A DNA stretch of 64,000 nucleotides from positions 124,001-188,000 of the forward strand of contig CBDCDL010000002.1 in NCBI GenBank assembly GCA_965215345.1, written 5' to 3'. The first letter of the stretch is position 1. Each line of letters starts with the position of its first letter. The notes under the pieces were generated by a model that saw nothing but the letters and a program-made list of their open reading frames with translations, ran no database searches and had not been told where the DNA came from. Origin of the DNA: CATQHW01 sp965215345 (GTDB taxonomy: Bacteria; Spirochaetota; Spirochaetia; SZUA-6; Bin103). Shown piece after piece: positions 8,066-16,917 of the stretch. The position numbers and the translations under genes are program-made.

Positions 8066-9357
8066 TCGAGGACCGCAGCCCGGACGTCCTGATCGTGGGC
8101 GGCGGCGTGGTCGGCATGAGCTGCGCCTGGTACCTGACGCGGGCCGGCGCCCGCGTGACGGTGGTCGATGCGGCGACCATCGGCGACCGGCTGGCCTGCT
8201 CCTACGGCAACCAGGGACTGGTCTGCCCCAGTCACGCCGTGCCGATCGCCGCGCCCGGTGTGGTCGCCCAGGGGCTGCGCTGGCTGTTCGACCCGACCAG
8301 TCCGCTGTACATCCGCAGCCCCTGGCGCCCCGAGATGATCCGCTGGCTGTGGCGCTTCGCTCGGGCGTCCGCGCCGGCGCGGACCGAGGCGGGAACCGCC
8401 GCGATGGCGGAGCTCCTGCAGCACAGTGCCGGGCTGCACGCGGGCATCGCCGCCACCGCGGCACGCGCGAGCACGGACGGCACCCATCCCTACGGCTACG
8501 CCGCCGACGGCGTGCTGTACGCGTTCCTGACCGAGCCGGGGATGCAGCACCATCTCGAAGAGTCCCATCGGGCCGCACGGCACGGCATCCCGTTCGAGCA
8601 GCTCACCGGCGAACAGGTGCGGCAGATGGAGCCCGCCCTCTCGCCGCGGGTGGTCGGCGGCGTGCTGTACCCCGGCGACGCCCATGTCGACTCCCGCTCC
8701 TTCGTGCGCTGGCTGCACGCGCAGGCGCTCGAATCCGGCACCCAGGTCGTGGAGCAGACCGACGTGCTCCGCGTGCAGGCCGGAAGACGCGGCGGGCGCA
8801 CGTCGGTGCTCACCTCCCGCGGAGAGATCGCCGCCGGCCAGGTCGTGATCGCCGCCGGCTCCTGGAGCCCGCGGGTCGCCGCCGGTCTCGGACTGCGCCT
8901 GCCGGTGCAGGCCGCCAAGGGCTACTCCGTCACCTTCTCCAACCCACCGTGGCGGCCGGGCCGGCCGGTCAACCTGGGCGATGCGCGGGCGGTGGCGACG
9001 CCCCTGCCGCACGGGGTCAGGATCGGCGGCACGCTGGAGCTGGCCGGCCTGGACCGCTCGATCAACCTGCGGCGCGTGCAGGCCATCCTGGACGGCGCCA
9101 GCCGGGTGGTGCCAGGCGCCCGTTTCGACGCTGGCGCCGCCGATGCCGAGGTGTGGCACGGCCTGCGCCCGCTCAGCCCCGACACGCTGCCGATCATCGG
9201 CCGGCCGCGCGCGCAACCCCACGTCGTGCTGGCCACCGCGCACGGCACGCTGGGCGTGTCCCTGGGTCCCGCCACAGGCGAGGCGGTGGCCGCCCTGATC
9301 GGCGGCAGCCGGCCGGCGGTCGACCTGCATCCGTACCGCCCCGACCGTTTCACCTGA
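8062..9357 (+). CDS. FAD-dependent oxidoreductase, D-amino-acid dehydrogenase (DadA)-like
   Basis: A 431-residue member of the DAO superfamily. It has the dinucleotide-binding motif VLIVGGGVVGMSCAWYLTRA near the N-terminus, SYGNQGLVCPSHAVP as in DadA, VVIAAGSWSPRVAAGLG in the middle, and the C-terminal FAD-binding block HGLRPLSPDTLPIIG followed by ATAHGTLGVSLGPATG. DadA-type enzymes deaminate D-amino acids and pass electrons to the membrane quinone pool. Sarcosine or other secondary amines are also possible substrates. Translation starts at GTG 8062, overlapping the rlmN stop by 4 nt, so the two are co-expressed although functionally unrelated. It is followed by a 57-bp convergent gap. Confidence 0.87.
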   Translation: MIEDRSPDVLIVGGGVVGMSCAWYLTRAGARVTVVDAATIGDRLACSYGNQGLVCPSHAVPIAAPGVVAQGLRWLFDPTSPLYIRSPWRPEMIRWLWRFARASAPARTEAGTAAMAELLQHSAGLHAGIAATAARASTDGTHPYGYAADGVLYAFLTEPGMQHHLEESHRAARHGIPFEQLTGEQVRQMEPALSPRVVGGVLYPGDAHVDSRSFVRWLHAQALESGTQVVEQTDVLRVQAGRRGGRTSVLTSRGEIAAGQVVIAAGSWSPRVAAGLGLRLPVQAAKGYSVTFSNPPWRPGRPVNLGDARAVATPLPHGVRIGGTLELAGLDRSINLRRVQAILDGASRVVPGARFDAGAADAEVWHGLRPLSPDTLPIIGRPRAQPHVVLATAHGTLGVSLGPATGEAVAALIGGSRPAVDLHPYRPDRFT

Positions 9358-9414
9358 ACTCGTCCGGTTCACTGGCCGAAGCGCAGAATCAACCGGCTCC
9401 CGATCGGAATCAGA

Positions 9415-9942
9415 TCAGACGGGAGTTGCGCTCACCTCCTGCTCCAGACCCAGTTTGCGCAGCAGCACGAGCGCTTGTTCCATGCGCTCCCTCGTCGCCT
9501 TGAGCGGCTTACGCGCCTTGGTCTCCTCCACTGCGTCGTACCCGTAGCCACCGTCTTCGCGCAGAAAGGCGATGGCTGCCGCCAGCTCGAGGACGATATC
9601 GGACACCTCTTGCATCTTCTCCAGCAGCGACCGTACGGACGTGGCTGGAAGGTCCCCAAGACCATCCGCAGCTCCAGCGTCGTCCTTCGATTTGAAGATC
9701 GCATACCGTATTCCGTACGAGCCGAGCCGTTCCTCCATCTCGATCCGACCATCTGCCCGTGCGTCGACCAACCCGTCGACAAGCGCGAACGAATACGGCC
9801 CATAGTGGTGATAGGTGAACGGGAGGCCCAGGTTCGCTCCGCAGCGATGCAGAAGGTACGTCTCCTTCTGCAGCCGTGTCCGGCCGATCAGCCGGCCGCC
9901 GTGCTGCGCGATCAGGTTGACGACAATATCTGCGACGTTCAC
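9415..9942 (-). CDS. YwgA-like protein
   Basis: A 175-residue protein whose N-terminal half (NLIAQHGGRLIGRTRLQKETYLL, then FTYHHYGPYSFALVDGL) resembles the winged-helix-like YwgA family: an RxRLQK helix followed by an H-YGPYS motif. The C-terminal half is helical (SLLEKMQEVSDIVLELAAAIAFL). The function of YwgA is unknown. It starts at a GTG that overlaps the stop of the upstream HD-domain gene by 4 nt. In Bacillus subtilis ywgA also neighbours an HD-domain gene, ywfO, so this is a conserved pairing across distant phyla. I infer that the two proteins act together, possibly with the small partner regulating the phosphohydrolase. Base composition is somewhat less GC-rich than the neighbours. Confidence 0.6.
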   Translation of the reverse strand: MNVADIVVNLIAQHGGRLIGRTRLQKETYLLHRCGANLGLPFTYHHYGPYSFALVDGLVDARADGRIEMEERLGSYGIRYAIFKSKDDAGAADGLGDLPATSVRSLLEKMQEVSDIVLELAAAIAFLREDGGYGYDAVEETKARKPLKATRERMEQALVLLRKLGLEQEVSATPV

Positions 9943-11297
9943 CCTCTCACCTCCTTGAGGATCTCGCCAAGTTCCGCGACTTTTTCCTTGTCCGGTGCGT
10001 AGACACGCTGAACACGTCCGAGCGTTTCGTCGCGGAGCGCCCTTACGATCGGAGACTCCTCAGCGATATCGTTCGGCTCGTTCATGTCCGAACGCACCTT
10101 CACCAACACCTTGCTGAGAGCCGACGCGTCGTCGTCGAAGTCATACCAGGTGTACGGCGTGATCGTCGACTGGTCGAACAGCAGGTCGTCCAGCCACTCG
10201 ATGCGGCGCTCCTCCAGTTCGCGTCGAAAACGCAGGTACAGGTTGCCCTGTGGTTCATCCCAGGATCCGACTTCCAGGCACTTGTAGAGGTAACGGTCGC
10301 GAAGACGCCTCGCGAGGTCGGCGATTCGCGGTCTTCGACAATCGGCATACTCGGCAAGCGCGGCCCAGACCGCGGCGTCGTCAAGACGGAGGTACGCATC
10401 AAGCGACCGCGTCTCGGACGTGAAGTACCGCAGTACGGGTTCCCGGCGGGCCAGCTCGCTCTCCCGCAACGCGGAGGCGGCTGATTCCAGCAATGCCTCG
10501 AGCATTTTTTCGGCCGCCCGCGTCGTCTTGTGCATGTAAACCGTCCAGTAGAGCCGGAACCGTGCCTCCAGATAGTCCTCCGCGACCGCAATCCCCTTGG
10601 GCCCGATGTACAGGCACTGGACCGGAACGTAGTCCTGCTCGCCGATGGTGACCGCGCCGACTTCCAGGCAATCGAGCAGCCAATCGCTGTCGACATGTCC
10701 GAACTGGACACCGGTCATCATTCGGTCCCGTTGGATGTAGTCGATCCGGTCGGCGTCGAATTGGCTGGAAACGACGGCAGCGTAGACGTCCTTCGCCTCC
10801 TCCTCCTTCAGCAGCGCGCCGACCTGTTGCGGCAGTTGCCCATCCACCTCCCGCAGCACGCGGTTGACCTCGGTGTCCCCTCGCACGATCTCCGCGCTCC
10901 AATCCTCGTGACGTCTGGACAGTCCCATCGTTCGGGCGACGTTCTCGAACGCATGACTGAAGGGCCCGTGTCCGACATCGTGCAGGAGGGCGGCCAGGAG
11001 TGCAACGCGCGCCCGGTCGCGGTCGTGCTTCGCTCCCTGCTCACGAGCGATCACGTCCAGCAGCCGGCGTGCCACGTGATAGACGCCGATGCTGTGGGCG
11101 AAGCGCGTGTGGGTCGCCCCCGGGTAGGCCATGTCGGAGAAGCCGAGCTGGCGGATGCGGCGCAGCCGCTGGAACTCCTTCGTGTTGAGCAGGCGCCACG
11201 CGATCCGGTCCGTCTCGTTCCCGCGCGGGTCGCGGCCTCCGAACATGATGAGGCCGTGCACGGGGTCGCGCACCCGCTGCTTCCAGCCGTCGCTCAT
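9939..11297 (-). CDS. HD-domain phosphohydrolase (YwfO/dGTPase-like)
   Basis: A 452-residue HD-superfamily metal-dependent phosphohydrolase. The signature blocks are RDPVHGLIMF at the N-terminus, FQRLRRIRQLGFSDMAYPGA, TRFAHSIGVYHVARRLL (first His), LLAALLHDVGHGPFSHAFE (the HD pair) and SSQFDADRIDYIQRDRMMTG (distal Asp). This set is shared by YwfO and dGTP triphosphohydrolase-like proteins, which hydrolyse (d)NTPs. The C-terminal 150 residues are less conserved and may form the regulatory part. The ATG at 11297 is preceded by TATGAT at 11317-11312. The YwgA-like gene follows with a 4-nt overlap. A role in nucleotide homeostasis or phage defence is possible but not shown. Confidence 0.85.
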   Translation of the reverse strand: MSDGWKQRVRDPVHGLIMFGGRDPRGNETDRIAWRLLNTKEFQRLRRIRQLGFSDMAYPGATHTRFAHSIGVYHVARRLLDVIAREQGAKHDRDRARVALLAALLHDVGHGPFSHAFENVARTMGLSRRHEDWSAEIVRGDTEVNRVLREVDGQLPQQVGALLKEEEAKDVYAAVVSSQFDADRIDYIQRDRMMTGVQFGHVDSDWLLDCLEVGAVTIGEQDYVPVQCLYIGPKGIAVAEDYLEARFRLYWTVYMHKTTRAAEKMLEALLESAASALRESELARREPVLRYFTSETRSLDAYLRLDDAAVWAALAEYADCRRPRIADLARRLRDRYLYKCLEVGSWDEPQGNLYLRFRRELEERRIEWLDDLLFDQSTITPYTWYDFDDDASALSKVLVKVRSDMNEPNDIAEESPIVRALRDETLGRVQRVYAPDKEKVAELGEILKEVRG

Positions 11298-11389
11298 CGT
11301 CGTCGCGCCCGATCATACGCGACCGCGGCAGCGCTCGCGCGATGCACTCCCGACCTGTCGTACACTGGGGCCGCAGGCAGGGGGTACCC

Positions 11390-12403
11390 ATGGCGCGGAC
11401 GCTGCGCATCGGACAGATCGGCATCGCCCACACGCACGCCACCAAGGTGGTGCAGCCCGAGTCGCAGCCGGTGCTCCGCCGGCTCCACGCCGAGCTGGTC
11501 GGCGTCCACGAGCCGGACCCGCAGATGCTGGCCGCGCGCGGCGGGCGCGAGATCTGGCAGGGGGTGCGCTTCATCGACGATCCCGACGAGATCCTGGCCG
11601 ACGACACGATTCGGCTCGTCTTCATCGAGACTTGGCCCTGGGAGTGCATCCCGTGGGCGCGGCGAGCCATCGAGGCGGGCAAGCACATCCACCTGGACAA
11701 GCCGCCGGGCACTTCGGTGGAGGAGCTGCGCGAGCTCCACGAGCTGGCCGACAGGTCCGGGCTCTGCATCCAGATGGGCTACCAGTGGCGCTACAACCCG
11801 GGCCTGGAGATGATCCAGGGCTGGGTGCGCGACGGCCTGCTCGGCCGCGTGAACTTCGCCCGCTTCCGGGCCGGCAGCGAGCCGGAGTATTACCACCGCA
11901 ACCAGCTCCACCGCTACCAGGGCGGCATCATGATCGAGGAGAACTGCCACCTGTTCGACCAGGTCGCCTGGATGTTCGGCAAGGCGGACGCCATCCATCC
12001 TTTCCTGCGCTCCTCGGCCCGCGGGTTCGAGGAGATGCCCGCCGGCACCGACCTCGGCGTGATCGTCTTCGACTACGTCGGGCAGGGGGCCTTGGCCGTG
12101 ATCGAGGGCACCTCCCTGGAGACGCAGGCCGGCCCGCACCGCCGCGTGGAGGTGCACGGCCTGGGCGGCAGCGCGATCCTGGAGCCGATCGAGCCGCCGC
12201 ACATCCAGCTCTGCCTGCGCGAGCCGAGGCCGCCGTATGGAAAAGGCTGGCAGCACATCGACGTGGAAGCCCGCCCGCGCTACGTCGGCGACCTGGAGGA
12301 GTTCATCCAGGTCGCCCGGGGCGAGCGCGCCCCGCGCTTCTCGCCCGAGCACGACCTGATCGTGCAGGAGATGCTGATCGACGCCTGTGGAGGAATGCGA
12401 TGA
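11390..12403 (+). CDS. Gfo/Idh/MocA-family oxidoreductase
   Basis: A 337-residue NAD(P)-binding oxidoreductase. The Rossmann N-terminus is IGQIGIAHTHATKV, with an unusual GIAHTHA in place of the usual GxGxxG. The conserved EKP-type motif is present as HLDKPPGTSVEEL, followed by MGYQWRYNPGLEMIQGWV. The catalytic-type His region is GGIMIEENCHLFDQVAWMFG. Substrates are usually sugars, inositols or their derivatives. The ATG at 11390 follows an AGGCAGGGGG stretch; a longer frame from 11342 is unlikely. TACACT at 11361-11366 is a possible -10. The stop overlaps the threonine aldolase start by 4 nt (ATGA), suggesting an operon. Confidence 0.87.
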   Translation: MARTLRIGQIGIAHTHATKVVQPESQPVLRRLHAELVGVHEPDPQMLAARGGREIWQGVRFIDDPDEILADDTIRLVFIETWPWECIPWARRAIEAGKHIHLDKPPGTSVEELRELHELADRSGLCIQMGYQWRYNPGLEMIQGWVRDGLLGRVNFARFRAGSEPEYYHRNQLHRYQGGIMIEENCHLFDQVAWMFGKADAIHPFLRSSARGFEEMPAGTDLGVIVFDYVGQGALAVIEGTSLETQAGPHRRVEVHGLGGSAILEPIEPPHIQLCLREPRPPYGKGWQHIDVEARPRYVGDLEEFIQVARGERAPRFSPEHDLIVQEMLIDACGGMR

Positions 12404-13506
12404 ACACCGACGCGCCCGTGGACCTGCGCAGCGATACCCTCACCCACCCCACCGATCGGATGCGGCAGGCCATGCACGCCGCCGAGGTGGGCGACGACAC
12501 CTTCGGCGACGATCCGACCGTCAAACGGCTGGAGGCGATGGCCGCCGAGCGGCTTGGCAAGGAAGCGGCCGTGTACGTGCCGAGCGGCAGCATGGGCAAC
12601 AGCACCGCCCTGATCACCTGCCTGGAGATCGGCAGCCGTTCCGGCGCCGGCCGGCCGGCGCTGGCCGTGCACGAGACGCATGCGCACATGTTCTCGAACG
12701 ACCGCGACCGCTTCGCGCGGGCCCTGTTCCCGGTCGAGTCGGCCGCGGTGGACACCGAGTGGGGCGTGCTCACCCCCGAGCACGTGCAGCACGCGATCGG
12801 CGCCCACCCTGGGGCCGAGCCGCTGCTGCTCTGTATCGAGAACACCCACAACTACACCGGCGGCGGCGCCGTGACCCCCGAGCAGGTGAGCGCCGTGGCC
12901 GGCGCCGCCCACGCGGCCGGCATGCGCGTGCACTGCGACGGCGCCCGCCTGTTCAACGCCGCGGTCGCTCAGGGGTTGCCCGCCGCCGAGTTGGTGGAGC
13001 AGGTCGATTCGGTGATGTTCTGCGTCTCCAAGGGGCTGTCCGCTCCGGTCGGCTCGCTCCTGTGCGGAGAGGCGGCCTTCATCGATGCGGCCCGCGACAC
13101 CCGCAAGATCCACGGCGGCTCGATGCGCCAGGCCGGCGTGATCGCCGCCGCCGGCATCGTCTCGCTGGAGGAGATGGTCGACCGGCTGGCCGAGGACCAC
13201 GCGAACGCCGCGCGGCTGCGTGCCGGGCTCCGAACCATCGACGGCATCGAGGTGATCGAACCGCCGATCCCGACCAACTTCGCGGTGGTGGACGTGCGCG
13301 GGCTGGGCTGGACCGCCGACGAGATGCTCGACCGCTACGGCGACGAGGGGGTGCTGGGCGGTTCGCGTCCGCCGACCCGCGTCCGCCTGGTGGTCAACCG
13401 GCACATCGGCCCCGCGCAGGTCGATCGGGTGATCGACGCTACCCGACGCATCGTCGCCGGCGGCTCGGAAGCCGGCGCCGCGACGGTGGCGGGCACGGCG
13501 CGGTGA
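12400..13506 (+). CDS. Low-specificity L-threonine aldolase family protein
   Basis: A 368-residue PLP fold-type I enzyme. It starts VDLRSDTLTHPTDRMRQAM and keeps the family's GDDTFGDDPTV, VPSGSMGNSTALI, ENTHNYTGGG, VHCDGARLFNAAVAQG (Asp that binds the pyridine nitrogen) and the Schiff-base lysine in MFCVSKGLSAPVGS. Such enzymes cleave L-threonine or related beta-hydroxy amino acids to glycine and an aldehyde. It overlaps both neighbours by 4 nt (ATGA upstream, GTGA downstream). A second, divergent threonine aldolase lies at 48.8 kb. Confidence 0.9.
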   Translation: MNTDAPVDLRSDTLTHPTDRMRQAMHAAEVGDDTFGDDPTVKRLEAMAAERLGKEAAVYVPSGSMGNSTALITCLEIGSRSGAGRPALAVHETHAHMFSNDRDRFARALFPVESAAVDTEWGVLTPEHVQHAIGAHPGAEPLLLCIENTHNYTGGGAVTPEQVSAVAGAAHAAGMRVHCDGARLFNAAVAQGLPAAELVEQVDSVMFCVSKGLSAPVGSLLCGEAAFIDAARDTRKIHGGSMRQAGVIAAAGIVSLEEMVDRLAEDHANAARLRAGLRTIDGIEVIEPPIPTNFAVVDVRGLGWTADEMLDRYGDEGVLGGSRPPTRVRLVVNRHIGPAQVDRVIDATRRIVAGGSEAGAATVAGTAR

Positions 13507-16500
13507 GCGGAGCCGCCCGCCGCGCGCCGTCCCCGGCGGGCACCGCTGCCGGTGCGCTGGCGGCGATGCGCTGGCGGTCGATCGGCCCGTACCGCGGCGG
13601 CCGCGTGGTGGCCGTCGCCGGCGATCCCGTCGAGCCGCTGGTGTTCTACTTCGGCGCCTGCGCCGGCGGCGTCTGGAAGACCACCGACGCCGGACGGTTC
13701 TGGCGCAACGTCTCCGACGGCTCCTTCCGCACCGGCTCCGTGGGCGCCATCGCCGTCGCGCCGTCCGCGCACCGTACGGTCTACGCCGGCATGGGCGAGA
13801 CGCAGGTCCGGGTCGACGTCACGCACGGCGACGGCGTCTACCGCAGCGACGACGGCGGCGATTCGTGGCGCCACCTGGGCCTTGCGGCCACGCGCCACAT
13901 CAGCCGCATCCGGGTGCATCCGCAGGACCCCGACACCGCATACGTGGCAGCGCTGGGCCGCGCCTTCGGCCGCAACCCCGAGCGCGGCGTCTACCGTTCC
14001 ACCGACGGCGGCGCCACCTGGGAGCGGGTGCTCTACCGCAGCGAATCGGCCGGCGCCGGCGACCTCTGTCTCGACCCGAACCGGCCGAACGTGCTGTTCG
14101 CGGCGCTCTGGCAGACGGTCCGCAAGCCGTGGACCATCAGGAGCGGCGGGCCGGACTCCGGCATCTTCCGCTCCAGCGACGGCGGGGCCACCTGGCAGGA
14201 GTTGACCGGCCGGCCGGGGCTGCCGCGCAGCATCCTGGGCCGCGTCGGCATCGCCGCCTCACCGGCCCGTGCGGGCCGCGTGTGGGCGCTGATCGAAGCG
14301 GAGGCCGGCGGCCTGTACCGCAGCGACGACGACGGCGAGTCGTGGCAGATGGTCACGGACGATACGGAGCTGCGGGAGAAGCCGTTCTACTTCACCCACG
14401 TGTACGCCCACCCCACCGATCCCGAGCAGGTCTGGTCGCTCTGCAAGAAGGTGTACCGCTCCACCGACGGCGGCCGCACCTTCGAGGTGATCTCCTCGCC
14501 CCACCACGACGACCACGACCTGTGGATCGACCCCGCCAACCCGATGCGCATGATCGAGGGCAACGACGGCGGCGCCACCGTCAGCCTGGACGGCGGCGAG
14601 ACCTGGAGCAGCATCTACAACCAGCCGACGGCGCAGTACTACCGGATGGAGGTGGACGACCGCTTCCCTTATCGGGTGTACGCCACGCAGCAGGACTCCA
14701 GCGCCGTCAGCGTCCCGTCCGACAGCACCTACGGCGCGATCCGCTGGGCTGACTGCTACACCACCGGCAGTGCCGAGAGCGGCCACATCGCCGTCAAGCG
14801 CGACGACCCCGACATCGTCTACGCCGGGGCGACCGGGAGCAGCCCCGGCGGGCCGGGCAGCCTCATGCGCTACGACCACCGCAGCGGCCAGGTGCGCCTG
14901 ATCTCACCGGTGCCCGGGATGGACGGATCGAGTCCGCCGGCCGAGTGGCCGGCCCGCTTCAACTGGACCTTCCCCGTGCTCTCCTCCCGCCACGACCCGC
15001 GCGTGCTGCTGACCGCCGGCAACGTGGTGTTCCGCTCCACGGACGAAGGCGGAAGCTGGGAGCCGATCAGCCCCGACCTCACCCGCGACGACCCGGACCG
15101 GACGGTGGCCTCCGGCGGTCCCATCACCGGCGAGGGTCCCTCCGACGTGTACTGCACGATCATCGCGCTGGCCGAGTCGCTGGAGCGGCCGCCGGAGATC
15201 TGGGCCGGCTCGGACGACGGCCGCGTGCACCGCACGCGCGACGGCGGCGAAAGCTGGCAGGAGGTGACGCCCGGCGATCTGCCGGAGTGGTCGTCCGTCC
15301 TCTGCCTGGAGCCCTCCCCGTACGACCCGGAACGCTGGTACCTGGCCGCCACGCGCTACCGGCTGGACGACACGCGGCCCCTGCTGTACCGCACGGACGA
15401 CGGCGGTGCGTCCTGGCAGTCGATCACGGGCGACCTGCCGGCCGACGACTTCACCCGCGTGATCCGCTGCGACCCGGAGCGCCCGGGGCTCCTGTACTGC
15501 GGCACCGAGACCGGCGCGTACGCCTCGCTCGACGACGGCGGTTCGTGGACCCGGATGAACGACGCGACCGAGCGCTGGAGCCGGCTGCCGGCGGTCCCCG
15601 TGTACGACCTGCGCGTCCACCAGGGCGACCTGGTGGCGGCCACGCACGGCCGCTCCTTCTGGATCCTCGACGACCTGACCCCCCTGCGGCGCGCGACCGC
15701 CTGGTCCGCGCCGTCACTCGTCCCGCCGCGCCTGGCGGTGCGCACGCTGCCGCAGGTCGGCTGGGATCCCTGGTCCGGCCCGCAGAAGACCTACCAGATC
15801 GGCTCGCTCGGCGTGGAGGCCACCTTCGTCGAGCACGAGCGCGCCGACGGCCGCCGCGAGTTCCTCGACGCGGGCAGCCCGCGCCCGCGCGGAGCGCTGA
15901 TCTACTACTGGCTGCCGGAAGGCTGCCGGTCGGCTGCGATCCGCATCGTCGACCCCGGCGGGCGTCTGGTCCGCCGGTTCGCGAGCGACGCGGACCGGAC
16001 CGCCGGCGCCCTCCCCTCGGCAGCCGGCCTCAACCGCCTGATCTGGGACCTCACCTACAGCCCGTACGCGCCCTCACCGGGCGCAGGCGATCCGGTCGAC
16101 ACCGGTGTGGCCCCACTGGCCGCTCCAGGCGAGTACCGAATCGAACTGATCGCCGACGGCACGAGCAGCGCCACGAGCGTGCATGTGACGTCCGACCCGC
16201 GGGTCGGGGCCGATCCTCGGGACCTCCAGGAACAAACGGAGCTCCTGATCCGGCTCCGCTCTGTGATCGCGGACGTGATGGGCGCCCTTGCGACCATCGA
16301 ACGCCGCCGCGAACAGGAGACACCGCCTGCCGAAGCTCTGGACGAAATCGAGCGCATCCTGCACCGGGTGGTGCCGCCCGGCGACTTGGCGCGCAACCAC
16401 GTGGGCGGCGTGCTCGAAGGCATCGCCAGCCTGGCGCCGGTCATCGCCAGCGCCGACGCCGCTCCCACCCGGCAGGCGCGCGAAGCCTTCGAACGCTGGC

Positions 16501-16553
16501 ACGCACAAGGAAAGGCAGCCCTTGCCAACCTCGAAGAAGTGCTATCGGACTGA
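13503..16553 (+). CDS. Large VPS10/sortilin-like BNR beta-propeller protein
   Basis: A 1016-residue protein starting at a GTG that overlaps the aldolase stop. It begins RWRSIGPYRGGRVVAVAGDP and contains many Asp-box repeats of the type YRSDDGGDSW, YRSTDGGATW, FRSSDGGATW, YRSDDDGESW, FRSTDEGGSW and YRTDDGGASW, spread over about residues 40-720. These are blades of one or two beta-propellers as in sortilin and the so-called exo-alpha-sialidase or glycosyl hydrolase families. The C-terminal 250 residues include a FlgD-like phrase (RLVRRFASDADRTAG...NRLIWDL) and an alpha-helical end. Unlike most relatives it has no signal peptide, at least with this start. The enzymatic label glycosyl hydrolase is not justified from sequence alone. 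Confidence 0.8.
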   Translation: MSGAARRAPSPAGTAAGALAAMRWRSIGPYRGGRVVAVAGDPVEPLVFYFGACAGGVWKTTDAGRFWRNVSDGSFRTGSVGAIAVAPSAHRTVYAGMGETQVRVDVTHGDGVYRSDDGGDSWRHLGLAATRHISRIRVHPQDPDTAYVAALGRAFGRNPERGVYRSTDGGATWERVLYRSESAGAGDLCLDPNRPNVLFAALWQTVRKPWTIRSGGPDSGIFRSSDGGATWQELTGRPGLPRSILGRVGIAASPARAGRVWALIEAEAGGLYRSDDDGESWQMVTDDTELREKPFYFTHVYAHPTDPEQVWSLCKKVYRSTDGGRTFEVISSPHHDDHDLWIDPANPMRMIEGNDGGATVSLDGGETWSSIYNQPTAQYYRMEVDDRFPYRVYATQQDSSAVSVPSDSTYGAIRWADCYTTGSAESGHIAVKRDDPDIVYAGATGSSPGGPGSLMRYDHRSGQVRLISPVPGMDGSSPPAEWPARFNWTFPVLSSRHDPRVLLTAGNVVFRSTDEGGSWEPISPDLTRDDPDRTVASGGPITGEGPSDVYCTIIALAESLERPPEIWAGSDDGRVHRTRDGGESWQEVTPGDLPEWSSVLCLEPSPYDPERWYLAATRYRLDDTRPLLYRTDDGGASWQSITGDLPADDFTRVIRCDPERPGLLYCGTETGAYASLDDGGSWTRMNDATERWSRLPAVPVYDLRVHQGDLVAATHGRSFWILDDLTPLRRATAWSAPSLVPPRLAVRTLPQVGWDPWSGPQKTYQIGSLGVEATFVEHERADGRREFLDAGSPRPRGALIYYWLPEGCRSAAIRIVDPGGRLVRRFASDADRTAGALPSAAGLNRLIWDLTYSPYAPSPGAGDPVDTGVAPLAAPGEYRIELIADGTSSATSVHVTSDPRVGADPRDLQEQTELLIRLRSVIADVMGALATIERRREQETPPAEALDEIERILHRVVPPGDLARNHVGGVLEGIASLAPVIASADAAPTRQAREAFERWHAQGKAALANLEEVLSD

Positions 16554-16630
16554 TCGAAACAGCGGCGCTACCGCTGGCCTCCTTCGAGGGGGCCGCTCGC
16601 TCCACCAGCGAGCTTGGACAGCCACGCCTG

Positions 16631-16672
16631 TTGTCGTTCCCGGAATATACGCATACTCTACGCGCGGTGCGT
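16631..16672 (+). promoter_or_regulatory. Putative promoter and inverted repeat upstream of the RHH/PIN pair
   Basis: TTGTCG (16631-16636) and TACTCT (16654-16659) are 17 bp apart. An inverted repeat ACGCA (16649-16653) / TGCGT (16668-16672) flanks the -10 and could be the antitoxin operator. The rest of the 139-bp gap after the propeller gene shows nothing else. Confidence 0.35.
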
Positions 16673-16692
16673 GAACCGGCTGGCGGCCGACG

Positions 16693-16917
16693 ATGAAGAA
16701 GAAAAGGTTGACGATTACCGTGGACGACGAGCTGCTTCCTCGAGCCAAGCAGTACGCGCGTTCTCGCGGTGTGTCACTGTCGTCCCTCATCGAAGCGTCG
16801 CTCAGAGAGCTCACGGCGGAGGGCACTCCCTCGTTCGCGTCGCGGTGGAGGGGCCGTTTCGAAGCAGCGCCGCAAGGCGACGGCCGTTACGAGGTGCTCG
16901 CCCGCAAGTACCTCTGA
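16693..16917 (+). CDS. Ribbon-helix-helix antitoxin (VapB/DUF6364-like)
   Basis: A 74-residue protein: KKRLTITVDDELLPRAKQYA is the N-terminal strand and first helix of a ribbon-helix-helix DNA-binding domain, followed by SLSSLIEASLREL (second helix). The C-terminal ASRWRGRF...DGRYEVLARKYL segment matches the tail of antitoxins that pair with PIN toxins. The stop codon and the toxin start share one base (TGATG). It would repress its own operon and neutralise the downstream toxin. Confidence 0.85.
   Translation: MKKKRLTITVDDELLPRAKQYARSRGVSLSSLIEASLRELTAEGTPSFASRWRGRFEAAPQGDGRYEVLARKYL

Noticed and set aside
12387..13502. N-terminal extension of the beta-propeller gene through the threonine aldolase region
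   Set aside because: The extension is an out-of-frame shadow of the aldolase gene; GTG at 13503 overlaps its stop and begins the conserved sequence.
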